Assembly: GCF_012070565.1 (NCBI RefSeq)
Contig: NZ_JAAQRO010000032.1
Location: forward strand, 62,001 to 126,000
Direction: 5' to 3'
DNA length: 64,000 nt
Origin: Anaerosporobacter faecicola
GTDB lineage: Bacteria; Bacillota; Clostridia; Lachnospirales; Lachnospiraceae
Below the pieces are notes generated by a model that searched no databases, was not told where the DNA came from, and saw only the letters and a program-made list of their open reading frames with translations. Below, in pieces: positions 17,061 to 26,472 of the stretch. Both the position numbers and the translations under genes were made by a program. Every line of letters starts with the position of its first letter. Position 1 is the stretch's first letter.

Positions 17061-17144
17061 TTTAGTTAATTCAATTTTAAATCCTGTCAAAATGCAGTAT
17101 GATAGATTTAACAAAAAACAAGAGATAAAAGAGGAGTGAGTAGG

Positions 17145-17909
17145 ATGAACGTATTAGAGGCAAAACAACTAACAAAGATCTATGGTGATGTAGAAAGTGA
17201 AAATGCTACAAAAGCGTTAGCTGGTGTTGATTTTAAAGTAGAAGAGGGCGAATTTGTAGCTATTATGGGACCAAGTGGAAGTGGTAAGTCAACACTTGTT
17301 AGTATATTGAGTGGAATAACAGAACCAACCACAGGTAGTGTGGTGATCAAAGGAAAACGAATTGATCAGATGAATCGATTTGATATGGCATTGTTTCGGA
17401 GAAGAAGTCTTGGATTTGTATTTCAGGAATTTAATTTATTAGATAGCCTTACAATTAAGGAAAATATCATACTACCGATGGTATTGGATAAAAAAGATGG
17501 TTCAGCAATGGATCAAAAGGCAGCAGAAGTAATGAAGTTATTTGAAATCGACCATATTGGTGACAAGTATCCTTATGAAATATCGGGAGGACAACAACAA
17601 CGTGCAGCTGTTTGTCGATCCCTTGTAAATGATCCCGTTATGGTTTTCGCAGATGAGCCAACAGGTAATCTGGATTCGAAGTCAGCTAATGCGGTAATGA
17701 ATTGCTTCAAGAAGATGAATGACGAGAAGAATACAACAATTTTAATGGTAACCCATGATGTGTTCGCTGCAAGCTTCTGTAAGAAAGTAATCTTTATAAA
17801 AGATGGTAAGATCTGTTTGGAAGTTGCTAGTAACGGAACGAGAAAAGAATTCTTTCATCGTATTCTGGATTGTCAAGCGGTAGTTGGAGGTGAGAATAAT
17901 GACCTTTAG
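17145..17909 (+). CDS. BceA-like peptide-antibiotic ABC transporter ATPase
   Basis: 254 residues from the ATG at 17145 (GAGGAG 8 bases upstream; an in-frame GTG at 17136 overlaps that site). Walker A GPSGSGKST, Q-loop VFQEFNLLDSLT, signature ISGGQQQRAAVCRSL, Walker B VFADEPTGNLDS and the His switch VTHD are all intact. This is the MacB/BceA class that pairs with FtsX-like permeases. Its stop overlaps the permease start by 11 bp. With the kinase and regulator it forms a detoxification and sensing module against cell-wall-active peptides. The exact drug is unknown. Confidence 0.93.
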   Translation: MNVLEAKQLTKIYGDVESENATKALAGVDFKVEEGEFVAIMGPSGSGKSTLVSILSGITEPTTGSVVIKGKRIDQMNRFDMALFRRRSLGFVFQEFNLLDSLTIKENIILPMVLDKKDGSAMDQKAAEVMKLFEIDHIGDKYPYEISGGQQQRAAVCRSLVNDPVMVFADEPTGNLDSKSANAVMNCFKKMNDEKNTTILMVTHDVFAASFCKKVIFIKDGKICLEVASNGTRKEFFHRILDCQAVVGGENNDL

Positions 17910-19806
17910 GAATGTAGCAGTCAAGAATTTTAAGAAGAATATTCGAAATTATTCCTCCTTCTTTTTATGTAGTTGTTTTACAATCATGCTGTTTTTCATG
18001 TATACGACAATGCTTTTTAACGATGACTTAAGGGATTCTGAGCAAATGGAACTCTTGCTCTATGTATTTCCAATAACATTGGTTGCCATTGGTGCCTTCT
18101 CTGTTTTCTTCATCAATTACGCCCATCGTACTTTTATCAAGGGAAGAAATAAAGAATTCGGTATCTTTATGAGTTTGGGAATGAATGAAAAAGACATACA
18201 TAAACTTGTTTTGTTCGAAAATATTCTAATCGGTACAGGATCAATGATTGTTGGAATCGTAATTGGTTCCCTGTTGTCTCGTTTATTCCAAATGGTTGTC
18301 TTAGCATTAATGGAATTGGATAATATCAAATTTCAGTTATCTTGGGAATCCTATGCACTTACGATTGGCGTATATGTAATTATCTTTGGTATCGTTATTC
18401 TAGAAACAAGTATGAAGATGAAGAAGATGAGTATTGGTGTACTACTGAAAGAAGCAAGATTTCGTGAAGGAGAGGAATATCGTAAAAGAGATACGATTCT
18501 TGGAATCCTTGGATTTGCAATCATGATTATTGGTGTATGTTCGGTAGCCGTGATTGCATCCAATGATAAATGGAATTCCAATCCGTTGATTCTTGGAATC
18601 TATATGATTCTATCTTTCTGGGGGTTGTATCTAGCAATTAGTCACGGTGGTAACTTTGTCATCCATCGATTTAAAGTCGGTAAGAATTACTATAAGAATT
18701 TAGTAAGTATTACACAGATTCATCAAAAATTCAACCAGAATAAGAAAATTATCTATATCTTAAGTATCTTAAGTACGATGACGATTTTCCTTGTTGCATC
18801 ACCGGTTGCATTGGTTCGGTTATCAGAGGATATTGCCCTAATGGACCCTTATAACTTGGAGATCATGGAAGGTGAGAATGCATATTCTATTAGTGATGAG
18901 GAACTGAAAGAAAAATTTGAACAGTATGAGATAACAAAAGAATTAAATTTGCCATTTTTATTAGGTCATATTCAGCTAGAAGGTTCTGATCAGATGATGG
19001 AAAAGCCCATTATGGCGGTTTCCGATTATGAGCAGATTATTGGTAAGAGCATTTCTTTAGATGAGGGAGTAGCAATTCATTATATATTAGACTGGACACC
19101 GGGGCTACATGGTGTTGAGCCAGGAAAAACATATGATATTCTTGCAGGGGAGAGCAAGATATCGGTAACGATGAAAGATTCCACAAGAAGTTCTTGGAAC
19201 ATGGTTGCCTTTGGAAATGATGGTATAATCGTAATGAATGATAAGGATTATGCAAAATTAGAAACTAGTTGTACAGAAGAGAGCCAGTATTATTACCATG
19301 GTATGCAATTCAAAGATTGGAAGAATTCACAGAAAACAGTGGAAGCTTTAAAGGAACAAGTGAATGAATCAGCAGCATACCCAATTAATTCAACAATTAC
19401 AGGTTATAATGATTTGAAAAAAGGATATTCTGTGTTCTTATTCGTAACCACTGTACTTGGAATCTTATTCTTTGTAGCAAGTGGAAGTGTACTGTATTTC
19501 AAACAATTTGCGGAGATTGGAGAGATGAAAAAGTCTTTTTATCAGATGTATAAGATCGGTATTACGAAGAAAGAGATAAGCCGAATTGTAAGCAAGGAAT
19601 TATTAATTATCTTCTACATTCCTCTTGTATTCGGAAGCTATATGGGAATGTCCCTCATCTACTTAATGACATTTATTGTGGGTGGAGATGATGTGATCAA
19701 ACCATTTATTCAAACAGCAAGTTGTGTAGTTATCTTGTATTTCTTTTTACAAAGTATCTTCTATTTTATCACAAAGAGACGTTATATGATGGAATTAACA
19801 AAATAA
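17899..19806 (+). CDS. BceB-like FtsX-family ABC permease
   Basis: About 635 residues from the ATG at 17899 (GGAGGTG upstream). It has the BceB layout: one N-terminal helix, a block of helices (about 55-75, 105-130, 150-170, 200-225, 230-250, 285-305), a large outer domain of roughly 200 residues (about 310-515), and three C-terminal helices (about 520-545, 575-600, 605-630). The N-terminus MTFRNVAVKNFKKNIRNYSS is typical. The large outer domain is known to bind the peptide or its lipid complex and to signal to BceS. It ends just before a bidirectional terminator. Confidence 0.93.
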   Translation: MTFRNVAVKNFKKNIRNYSSFFLCSCFTIMLFFMYTTMLFNDDLRDSEQMELLLYVFPITLVAIGAFSVFFINYAHRTFIKGRNKEFGIFMSLGMNEKDIHKLVLFENILIGTGSMIVGIVIGSLLSRLFQMVVLALMELDNIKFQLSWESYALTIGVYVIIFGIVILETSMKMKKMSIGVLLKEARFREGEEYRKRDTILGILGFAIMIIGVCSVAVIASNDKWNSNPLILGIYMILSFWGLYLAISHGGNFVIHRFKVGKNYYKNLVSITQIHQKFNQNKKIIYILSILSTMTIFLVASPVALVRLSEDIALMDPYNLEIMEGENAYSISDEELKEKFEQYEITKELNLPFLLGHIQLEGSDQMMEKPIMAVSDYEQIIGKSISLDEGVAIHYILDWTPGLHGVEPGKTYDILAGESKISVTMKDSTRSSWNMVAFGNDGIIVMNDKDYAKLETSCTEESQYYYHGMQFKDWKNSQKTVEALKEQVNESAAYPINSTITGYNDLKKGYSVFLFVTTVLGILFFVASGSVLYFKQFAEIGEMKKSFYQMYKIGITKKEISRIVSKELLIIFYIPLVFGSYMGMSLIYLMTFIVGGDDVIKPFIQTASCVVILYFFLQSIFYFITKRRYMMELTK

Positions 19807-19826
19807 GAACAAGTAGGTAAATAAAA

Positions 19827-19869
19827 GAAGCACCACATAAGCAATTCATTGCTTGTGTGGTGCTTCTTT
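19827..19869. terminator. Bidirectional terminator between bceB-like and csp genes
   Basis: GAAGCACCACA (19827-19837) plus AAGCAAT pair with ATTGCTT and TGTGGTGCTTC (ending 19866). It has TTT on the plus side and an A-rich run on the other side, so it can serve both convergent genes. Confidence 0.85.
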
Positions 19870-19896
19870 ACTACTTATGTAACTAGGATTGATCTT

Positions 19897-20097
19897 TTAT
19901 AGTTTAACTACGTTCGTAGCTTGAGGTCCTTTTTCACCATCAACAACTTCAAATTCAACTTTGTCACCTTCGTCAAGTACTTTGAATCCATCCATTTGTA
20001 ATGCTGAGAAATGAACGAAAACATCTTTTCCTTCTTCATCTGTAATGAATCCAAAACCTTTGCTTGCATTAAACCATTTTACTGTACCGTTTTTCAT
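19897..20097 (-). CDS. Cold-shock domain protein (Csp)
   Basis: 66 residues from the ATG at 20097, the standard CspA/CspB length; a longer frame to 20118 would run through the ribosome site GGAGG. RNP1 KGFGFI and RNP2 VFVHFSAL are intact, and it ends [12 protein letters not shown] as in Firmicute cold-shock proteins. It binds single-stranded nucleic acid and acts as an RNA chaperone in the cytoplasm. It is monocistronic. A TATAAT box just upstream (20117-20122) would give a leader of only about 12 nt, unlike the long leader of E. coli cspA. Confidence 0.95.
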   Translation of the reverse strand: MKNGTVKWFNASKGFGFITDEEGKDVFVHFSALQMDGFKVLDEGDKVEFEVVDGEKGPQATNVVKL

Positions 20098-20116
20098 AAA
20101 TAGTGCCTCCATATAC

Positions 20117-20143
20117 ATTATACCAGGTATTTCTACCTTTCAA
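20117..20143 (-). promoter_or_regulatory. Candidate csp promoter
   Basis: On the minus strand, TTGAAA (20143-20138), a 15-bp spacer and TATAAT (20122-20117) preceded by TGG (extended -10). The spacer is short but the -10 is perfect. The rest of the 400-bp gap to the next gene is AT-rich, with only the plus-strand promoter at 20335. Confidence 0.5.
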
Positions 20144-20334
20144 ATTTAGACAATTCAAATCATTACTGATTCTGAAATATCATATCTTAATTTACCATAA
20201 AAATATAAAAAAGTCAAATTAGGGAGAACGTGAAATTATTACTATGTGTGATTGATCAATCGAAAATTGTTTCAAATAAATTTTGCATAGCTGGACAAAA
20301 TAAGTATGGAACAGTGTTTAAATCAGGGGTTTTG

Positions 20335-20363
20335 GTGACAAAATGTAAGTAGTATGCTATAAT
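20335..20363 (+). promoter_or_regulatory. Promoter of the M16C protease gene
   Basis: GTGACA (20335-20340), a 17-bp spacer and TATAAT (20358-20363) with TGC in front (extended -10). It gives a leader of about 130 nt. Confidence 0.65.
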
Positions 20364-20498
20364 CAAAACCAATGGAAAATTCATATAGTATATATAATAT
20401 ATGGAAATATATTTTGTGCATATCCATAAAGCATATCGTAACAATAAGATTCGTATAAACTAGAAAACGTGAATTACAGATTAGGAGGAAACGATTGC

Positions 20499-23441
20499 AT
20501 GTCCAGAAATATTAAGAGTATAGATGAACTAGGTAATTTATCACAATATGAAATAGTGACATCCCAACCAATTGCTGAGATGAAAACGATGGGAATCATA
20601 TTAAAACATAAGAAAAGTGGAGCACGTATTGTTGTTATGTCCAATGATGATGAGAATAAAGTGTTCTTTGTTGGATTTAAAACGCCACCAATGGATTCCA
20701 CAGGTGCAGCACATATCGTAGAACATACGGTGTTGTGTGGATCAAAGAATTTCCCAGTAAAGGATCCTTTTATTGAGTTAGAGAAGGGGTCACTTAACAC
20801 ATTTTTGAATGCAATCACTTACCCGGATAAGACCATCTATCCAATTGCTAGTTGCAATGAGCAAGATTTTCAAAATCTGATGCATGTTTATCTAGATGCC
20901 GTATTCTATCCAAATATCTATTATCGGAAAGAAATCTTTGAGCAAGAAGGTTGGCATTATGAAATGGAAAATCTGGATGATGAGCTGAAGATTAACGGTA
21001 TTGTGTATAATGAAATGAAAGGCGCATTCTCCTCTCCAGAACAAGTACTGTTTCGATTAATCAAGAAATCATTATTTCCAGATACGGCGTATGGTACAGA
21101 ATCTGGTGGAGTACCAGATAATATTCCAGATCTATCTTATGAAGAATTCTTAGATTTCCATAAGAAATACTATCACCCAGTGAATAGTTACATTTACCTC
21201 TATGGAGACATGGATATCGAAGAAAAATTAGCTTGGTTAGACAAAGAATATCTTTCCGAATATGATCAAATCTCTGTAGATTCCCATATTGATTTGCAAG
21301 CCTCTTTTGATGAACCAAAGGAAGTTGTGACACATTATCCAATCTCAGCAGATGAATCAGAGGAGGATAATACGTATCTTAGTTATAATGCAGTTGTTGG
21401 AACTTCTGTGGATGCCAAATTGGTCATGTCCATGAAAGTGTTGGAGTATGTACTGTTAAGCGCTCCAGGTGCACCTTTGAAACAAGCTTTGTTAGATGCG
21501 AAGATTGGGCAAGATATCTTAAGCGATTACGATAGCAGTATTATGCAACCAATGTTCAGCATTATCGCGAAGAATTCCAATGAACAGCAAAAACAACAAT
21601 TCAATACGGTGTTAAAAGAAACACTACAGACAATTGTGAAAAATGGAATAGATGAGAAAGCCTTACGTGCGGCTATTAATTATTTTGAATTTAAGTATCG
21701 AGAAGCAGATTTCGGACAATTCCCGAAAGGACTCATGTATGGTATTCAGATCTTAGAAAGCTGGCTGTATGATGATACGAAACCATTTATTCATATGGCT
21801 GCTAATGGAATCTTTGCCTTCCTAAAAGAGCAGATTGGTACAGATTATTTTGAAGGATTAATTCAAAAGTATCTCTTAGAGAACAAACATGTAAGTGTTG
21901 TTATTGTAAAACCAGAGATCGGTTTAACTGCCAAAGTTGAGGAAGAGATGAAGAAGAAATTGGCTGACTACAAAGCAACCTTAAGCCAACAGCAGTTGCA
22001 ACAGATTGTTGACAACACCAAAGCTTTGACCAAATACCAGGAACAACCTTCTACAGCAGAAGAATTATTGACAATTCCACTCTTATCAAGAGAAGATATT
22101 AAGAAGGAAGCGCAGCCAGTTTATAATAAAATTAAGATGGTAGATAATACGACAATCGTACAACACGATATCTTTACCAACCAGATTGCGTATCTTCGGA
22201 TCTTATTCGACGCCAAATACGTACCAAATGAATTGGTCCCTTATGTTGGACTGTTATCAACCGTTTTAGGATATGTAGATACGAAAAAGCATAGTTTGTT
22301 AGAGTTATCCAATGAGATTAATATTCATACAGGTGGAATCAATACGTTTATCAATACCTATGTAAAAAAGAATGATGTAACAAACTATAAGCCTGTTATG
22401 GCGTTTAAGATTAAAGTATTATATGATGAAGTACCAGTAGCGATGGAACTGCTTCAAGAAATTCTACATGAAAGTAAAATAGAGGATACGAAGCGTTTAC
22501 TTGAAATCCTAATGGAAATCAAATCCCGTATGCAGATGAAATTAAATTCTTCTGGTCATTCTGTAGCCGTAAGCCGTGCAACATCTTACTATTCACAGGC
22601 AGCCATGTTCGATGAACTGACGAGTGGTATCTCTTATTATCACTTTATTGATGGTTTAATTCAGACATTTGATTCGGCTAAGGAAGAAATTACCGAGAAA
22701 CTTAAACAAGTTAAGGATTGCTTATTTAGGAAAGATACGGTATTATTAAGTGTTACTGCTGATGATGAGGGATATGAAGTGATTCAGCCGTTGATCAAAC
22801 CATTTTTGGATCAACTATCAGAACAATCGATTACCACAAAGCTTGGTAAATTTGATTGTCAAAGATTAAATGAAGGTTTTAAAACGGCCTCTAAAGTGCA
22901 GTATGTAGCAAGAACAGGAAATTACCGCGTTGATGGATTTGCCTATACAGGTGTTCTTCGAGTGCTAAAGTCAATCTTAAGTTTTGATTATTTGTGGAAT
23001 ACGGTTCGTGTAAAGAATGGTGCATACGGTGGTATGTGTGGATTTAGCTTTGATGGAAATGGGTACTTTACTTCGTATCGTGATCCCAAATTGAAGGAAA
23101 CCAATGAAATCTATGAGCAAGTTGTGGACTATATTGCAAACTTTACCGTTGATGATCGTGACATGACAAAATATATCATTGGAACGATCAGTTCCGTCGA
23201 TACACCTCTTAATCCGGCAGCAAAAGGTGGACGTTCTTTGGCAGCATATCTGAGTGATATGACGACTATGGATTTCCAGAGGGAAAGAGAACAGATTCTA
23301 ACTGCAACGAAAGAGGATATCCGTGCATTGGCAGATTTGGTGAAAGCCATATTAAATGACAACAACTTGTGTGTAATCGGTAATGAAACAAAACTTCAAG
23401 AAAATGCAGAGATGTTTGGAACGATTAAGAGCCTTATATAG
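20499..23441 (+). CDS. M16C-family zinc metalloprotease (PreP-like)
   Basis: About 980 residues from the ATG at 20499, with AGGAGG 10 bases upstream. The inverted zinc motif HIVEH (His72, Glu75, His76 in this numbering) lies in AAHIVEHTVLCGS, with the distal acidic region NEMKGAFSSPEQ. The length and two-halved build match the M16C presequence-protease class: N-terminal active half, M16C-associated middle region, and an inactive C-terminal half with KNGAYGGMCGFS. These enzymes degrade unfolded peptides inside a closed chamber. There is no signal sequence, so it is probably cytoplasmic peptide turnover. It is followed by era about 100 bp downstream. Confidence 0.92.
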   Translation: MSRNIKSIDELGNLSQYEIVTSQPIAEMKTMGIILKHKKSGARIVVMSNDDENKVFFVGFKTPPMDSTGAAHIVEHTVLCGSKNFPVKDPFIELEKGSLNTFLNAITYPDKTIYPIASCNEQDFQNLMHVYLDAVFYPNIYYRKEIFEQEGWHYEMENLDDELKINGIVYNEMKGAFSSPEQVLFRLIKKSLFPDTAYGTESGGVPDNIPDLSYEEFLDFHKKYYHPVNSYIYLYGDMDIEEKLAWLDKEYLSEYDQISVDSHIDLQASFDEPKEVVTHYPISADESEEDNTYLSYNAVVGTSVDAKLVMSMKVLEYVLLSAPGAPLKQALLDAKIGQDILSDYDSSIMQPMFSIIAKNSNEQQKQQFNTVLKETLQTIVKNGIDEKALRAAINYFEFKYREADFGQFPKGLMYGIQILESWLYDDTKPFIHMAANGIFAFLKEQIGTDYFEGLIQKYLLENKHVSVVIVKPEIGLTAKVEEEMKKKLADYKATLSQQQLQQIVDNTKALTKYQEQPSTAEELLTIPLLSREDIKKEAQPVYNKIKMVDNTTIVQHDIFTNQIAYLRILFDAKYVPNELVPYVGLLSTVLGYVDTKKHSLLELSNEINIHTGGINTFINTYVKKNDVTNYKPVMAFKIKVLYDEVPVAMELLQEILHESKIEDTKRLLEILMEIKSRMQMKLNSSGHSVAVSRATSYYSQAAMFDELTSGISYYHFIDGLIQTFDSAKEEITEKLKQVKDCLFRKDTVLLSVTADDEGYEVIQPLIKPFLDQLSEQSITTKLGKFDCQRLNEGFKTASKVQYVARTGNYRVDGFAYTGVLRVLKSILSFDYLWNTVRVKNGAYGGMCGFSFDGNGYFTSYRDPKLKETNEIYEQVVDYIANFTVDDRDMTKYIIGTISSVDTPLNPAAKGGRSLAAYLSDMTTMDFQREREQILTATKEDIRALADLVKAILNDNNLCVIGNETKLQENAEMFGTIKSLI

Positions 23442-23539
23442 ATAGGAAAACAAATGAGGACAGAACGGTGTGCAGGGTAGATTGCACACCAATTCTGTTC
23501 ACCAGCAAAAGCTACAACAAATGAAAGGCAAGGGATAGG

Positions 23540-24451
23540 ATGAAAAAAGAATATAAGTCAGGTTTTGTAACATTGATTGGTAGACCAAACGTTGGAAAGT
23601 CTACACTAATGAATCAGATCATCGGACAGAAGATTGCAATAACTTCGAATAAACCACAAACAACAAGAAACCGTATTCAGACCGTCTACACTAGTGAAGA
23701 GGGACAAATTATCTTTGTTGATACCCCAGGTATCCATAAAGCAAAGAATAAATTAGGGGAATACATGGTGACGGTTGCGGAGAGAACGTTGAATGAAGTT
23801 GATGTGATCTTATGGTTAGTGGAACCAACAACATTTATAGGAGCTGGAGAACGACATATTGCAGAGCAGTTAGCAAGAGCTACTACACCAGTCATCTTAG
23901 TTATTAATAAGATTGATACCGTAAAGAAAGAAGAGATTCTTACATTTATTGATGCATACAAAGATATCTGTAAGTTCGCAGAGATCATACCAGTATCCGC
24001 ATTGAATGGAGAGAATAAAGAAAACCTGATGAAATCCATCTTTGAATACTTGCCAGAAGGTCCTCAATTTTATGATGAGGATACGATTACCGATCAACCG
24101 GAACGACAGATCGTAGCAGAATTAATCCGTGAAAAAGCATTACGTTTACTTGATGAAGAGATTCCACATGGAATTGCTGTGTCTATTGAAAGTATGAAGG
24201 AACGGAGACATGGTCATATTGTTGATATTGATGCAACAATCGTATGTGAAAGAGATTCACACAAGGGTATTATTATTGGAAAACAGGGTTCCATGTTAAA
24301 GAAAATTGGTACACAAGCGCGTGGTGAAATTGAAAATCTATTGGATATGAAGGTCAATTTACAATTGTGGGTAAAAGTGAAAAAGGACTGGAGAGACAGT
24401 GATTTCTTATTAAAGAATTATGGTTATAATAAAAAAGATATTAATCTGTAA
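23540..24451 (+). CDS. era: GTPase Era
   Basis: 303 residues. The G domain has G1 GRPNVGKST (14-22), G2 region ITSNKPQTTRNRI, G3 DTPGIH and G4 NKID. A C-terminal KH domain follows (IIIGKQGSMLKKIGTQAR). Era assists 16S rRNA maturation and 30S assembly, binding near the 3' end of 16S rRNA. The order era-yqzL-recO is conserved in Firmicutes and supports all three calls. Confidence 0.97.
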   Translation: MKKEYKSGFVTLIGRPNVGKSTLMNQIIGQKIAITSNKPQTTRNRIQTVYTSEEGQIIFVDTPGIHKAKNKLGEYMVTVAERTLNEVDVILWLVEPTTFIGAGERHIAEQLARATTPVILVINKIDTVKKEEILTFIDAYKDICKFAEIIPVSALNGENKENLMKSIFEYLPEGPQFYDEDTITDQPERQIVAELIREKALRLLDEEIPHGIAVSIESMKERRHGHIVDIDATIVCERDSHKGIIIGKQGSMLKKIGTQARGEIENLLDMKVNLQLWVKVKKDWRDSDFLLKNYGYNKKDINL

Positions 24452-24564
24452 GGGTTACGAGAGAAAGCATTACAAAATTGTATAAGGTAGTACAGAAATG
24501 GGCAACCTAATGAGAGAACAGCAGAAGTGTTGTGAGAATGAACATAGAATTAGGGGGCGCTAAT

Positions 24565-24756
24565 ATGAATAAGAAGAATTATTGGTTAGAATTTGAAAAG
24601 TCAGGATTTATTACGGACTATTTGAATTATGTTGCTTGTACAAGTGAACATATGGGCAATACAGAAGAAGAGAATAATCAAGTTAGAGAAGGTGGATATG
24701 GTGATTTCACCCGTTGTCGTGACAGGGATGGTACTGGCTGCGATGCCAGTTGGTGA
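24565..24756 (+). CDS. YqzL-family small protein
   Basis: 63 residues from the ATG at 24565. The start NYWLEFEKSGFITDYLNYV fits the short YqzL pattern (W-x-x-F-x-x-[ST]G-x-x-x-x-YL-x-Y), and the gene lies between era and recO as yqzL does in Bacillus. The C-terminal half is unlike the short Bacillus form and runs 58 bp into recO in another frame, so the two are probably translationally coupled. Function is unknown. The call rests on position plus a short motif. Confidence 0.65.
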   Translation: MNKKNYWLEFEKSGFITDYLNYVACTSEHMGNTEEENNQVREGGYGDFTRCRDRDGTGCDASW

Positions 24757-25444
24757 GTATGACAAGAGAATTGTTCTACTTACGAAGGAACGAGGAAAGA
24801 TAACAGCATTTGCAAAAGGCGCTAGGAAACAGAATAGCGCCTTACTTGCGTGCTCACAACCATTTACCTTTGGACAATTCAGCATTTACGAAGGAAGGAA
24901 TTCGTACTCCATTAATCATTGTGATGTACAGAATTATTTTGTAGAGTTGAGAGAACAGTTAGAAGCGGTGACCTATGGAATGTATTTTTGTGAATTTGCC
25001 GATTATCTTACAAGAGAGAATGTAGATGAGTCGGGAATTTTAAAATTACTATACCAATCATTGCGTGCGTTATCAAAAGGAACCATTCCTTATGATTTGA
25101 TCCGTGCAATCTTTGAACTAAAGATGTTGGCGCTCAATGGGGAAGCCGTACAGGTTTTTGAGTGTGTCAAATGTGGTAAAAAGGAAAAGTTAAATGCGTT
25201 AAGCTTATCCTATGGAGGTTTGCTTTGTGCAGATTGTAACAACAAGGAACAGAAGGTTCTGTATCTTCAGGATTCGACAATCTATGCGATGCAATATATT
25301 ATCTCTTCTACGATTGAAAAATTATATACATTTACCGTATCGGAAACTGTACTGGGAGAATTACGATACTGCATGAAACATTATCTTTCTTTATTTATAG
25401 ACAAAGAATTCAAAACCATTGAGATGTTAGACGTATTTCACTAG
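24698..25444 (+). CDS. recO: DNA repair protein RecO
   Basis: About 248 residues. It begins near VVVTGMVLAAMPVGEYDKRI, the normal RecO start. The ATG at 24698 lies close to the site AAGGTGG, and a GTG at 24701 has better spacing, so the start is uncertain by one codon; frames extending further left are not needed. The N-terminal OB fold is followed by a helical part with a zinc cluster (ECVKCGKKEK and LLCADCN). RecO loads RecA onto SSB-coated DNA with RecR in gap repair. Confidence 0.94.
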   Translation: MVISPVVVTGMVLAAMPVGEYDKRIVLLTKERGKITAFAKGARKQNSALLACSQPFTFGQFSIYEGRNSYSINHCDVQNYFVELREQLEAVTYGMYFCEFADYLTRENVDESGILKLLYQSLRALSKGTIPYDLIRAIFELKMLALNGEAVQVFECVKCGKKEKLNALSLSYGGLLCADCNNKEQKVLYLQDSTIYAMQYIISSTIEKLYTFTVSETVLGELRYCMKHYLSLFIDKEFKTIEMLDVFH

Positions 25445-25606
25445 GATAGCTAAGGCGGTGTAAATTGATGCTTTAAACTTAGAAATATGGACCAAGCAGT
25501 GGTAAAATCATGTAATTTTATGTTGAAAAGAAGCGCGAATAAAGGTACAATTACAGTAATCAGACTTTCGTTTTACAATTAAAATAAGATCGGGAGGTAT
25601 TGCAAA

Positions 25607-26206
25607 ATGAAAATTACACTTGTGCTTGTGGGTGCGCTTGTTGCATTGATGGCAGTTGGGTGCAAGAAAGGGGATTCTTCCCTTCGTGCAGAGGATGTTA
25701 CCACCAATACAATTATAGTTAAGAAAGATGACACAGTGCAATCTTCATTTGTTGAGGAATTCGATAAGGAGTATTATAGCAAAGAAGAATTGGAAGAGTT
25801 TATTGATCAAGAAGTTAAGGAGTACAATGATCAGAATGGGGAAGAACAAGTGAAGATGAGTTCTATCCATGTAGCTGATAAGAAAGCAAGTGTTGTATTC
25901 TACTATCATGATATAGAAGATTACGCTAATTTTAATGGAATTGACACGAGGATTTTTACAATAGAACAGGCAGGTCAGGATTCGGATTTCTTAGCAGCAG
26001 AATTTATTAATGCGAAGACAGAGGATTCGGTTGCAAAGGATGTTGTATTACAAGAAGAAGAGGCACAGGTTTTGCTTTTACAGGAACCGGTTGTGATCAA
26101 AGTAGAAGGAACCGTACTATATTATAGCAATGTGAAAAAGATTGCGAAGAACGAATGGCAGGCAGATGGTGAGAATCTTGCTGTCGTTGTTTATAAGAAG
26201 AAATAG
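25607..26206 (+). CDS. Lipoprotein of unknown function
   Basis: 199 residues with a short signal peptide (MKITLVLVGALVALMAVGC) and the lipidated Cys at 19. The mature part is acidic and contains a YYSKEELEEFIDQEVKEYN helix. No family was recognised. GGGAGG precedes the ATG. It is monocistronic between recO and glyQS. Confidence 0.75.
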   Translation: MKITLVLVGALVALMAVGCKKGDSSLRAEDVTTNTIIVKKDDTVQSSFVEEFDKEYYSKEELEEFIDQEVKEYNDQNGEEQVKMSSIHVADKKASVVFYYHDIEDYANFNGIDTRIFTIEQAGQDSDFLAAEFINAKTEDSVAKDVVLQEEEAQVLLLQEPVVIKVEGTVLYYSNVKKIAKNEWQADGENLAVVVYKKK

Positions 26207-26265
26207 TGACAACCCTACATGGTATTCGATTTTGTGCAAACGCAACGGGAAATGACCGTTAACCC

Positions 26266-26294
26266 TTGCATCATAATATATTATTATATATAAT
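26266..26294 (+). promoter_or_regulatory. glyQS promoter
   Basis: TTGCAT (26266-26271), a 17-bp spacer and TATAAT (26289-26294). Transcription would start near 26301, leaving a leader of about 170 nt. Confidence 0.75.
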
Positions 26295-26300
26295 AAGTAG

Positions 26301-26472
26301 AGCGTCAAAGGACGAAGTTGGCGTATTAAACATTTGATATCCACCTTGTTTAAGGTGTTATCTCCTGTTTTGTGGATTAAAAGTGAAAATATAGTTATAG
26401 AGTTGTGCTGTCAAGGACAATTGAATCTATAACTTATATCATTATAGAAAGTATTGAAAGGTAGAAAAGCAA
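26301..26472 (+). other. Structured glyQS leader without a T-box
   Basis: Three hairpins can be drawn in a row: CGTC/GACG near 26303-26315, CACCTT/AAGGTG (26342-26357) and AGTTATAGA/TCTATAACT (26393-26401 with 26426-26434). No T-box consensus (AGGGTGG-ACCGCG type) and no terminator with a T run are present, so classical tRNA-Gly attenuation is not supported. Confidence 0.45.

Noticed and set aside
26301-26472. T-box riboswitch for glyQS
   Set aside because: No T-box core sequence, antiterminator or terminator T run could be found.
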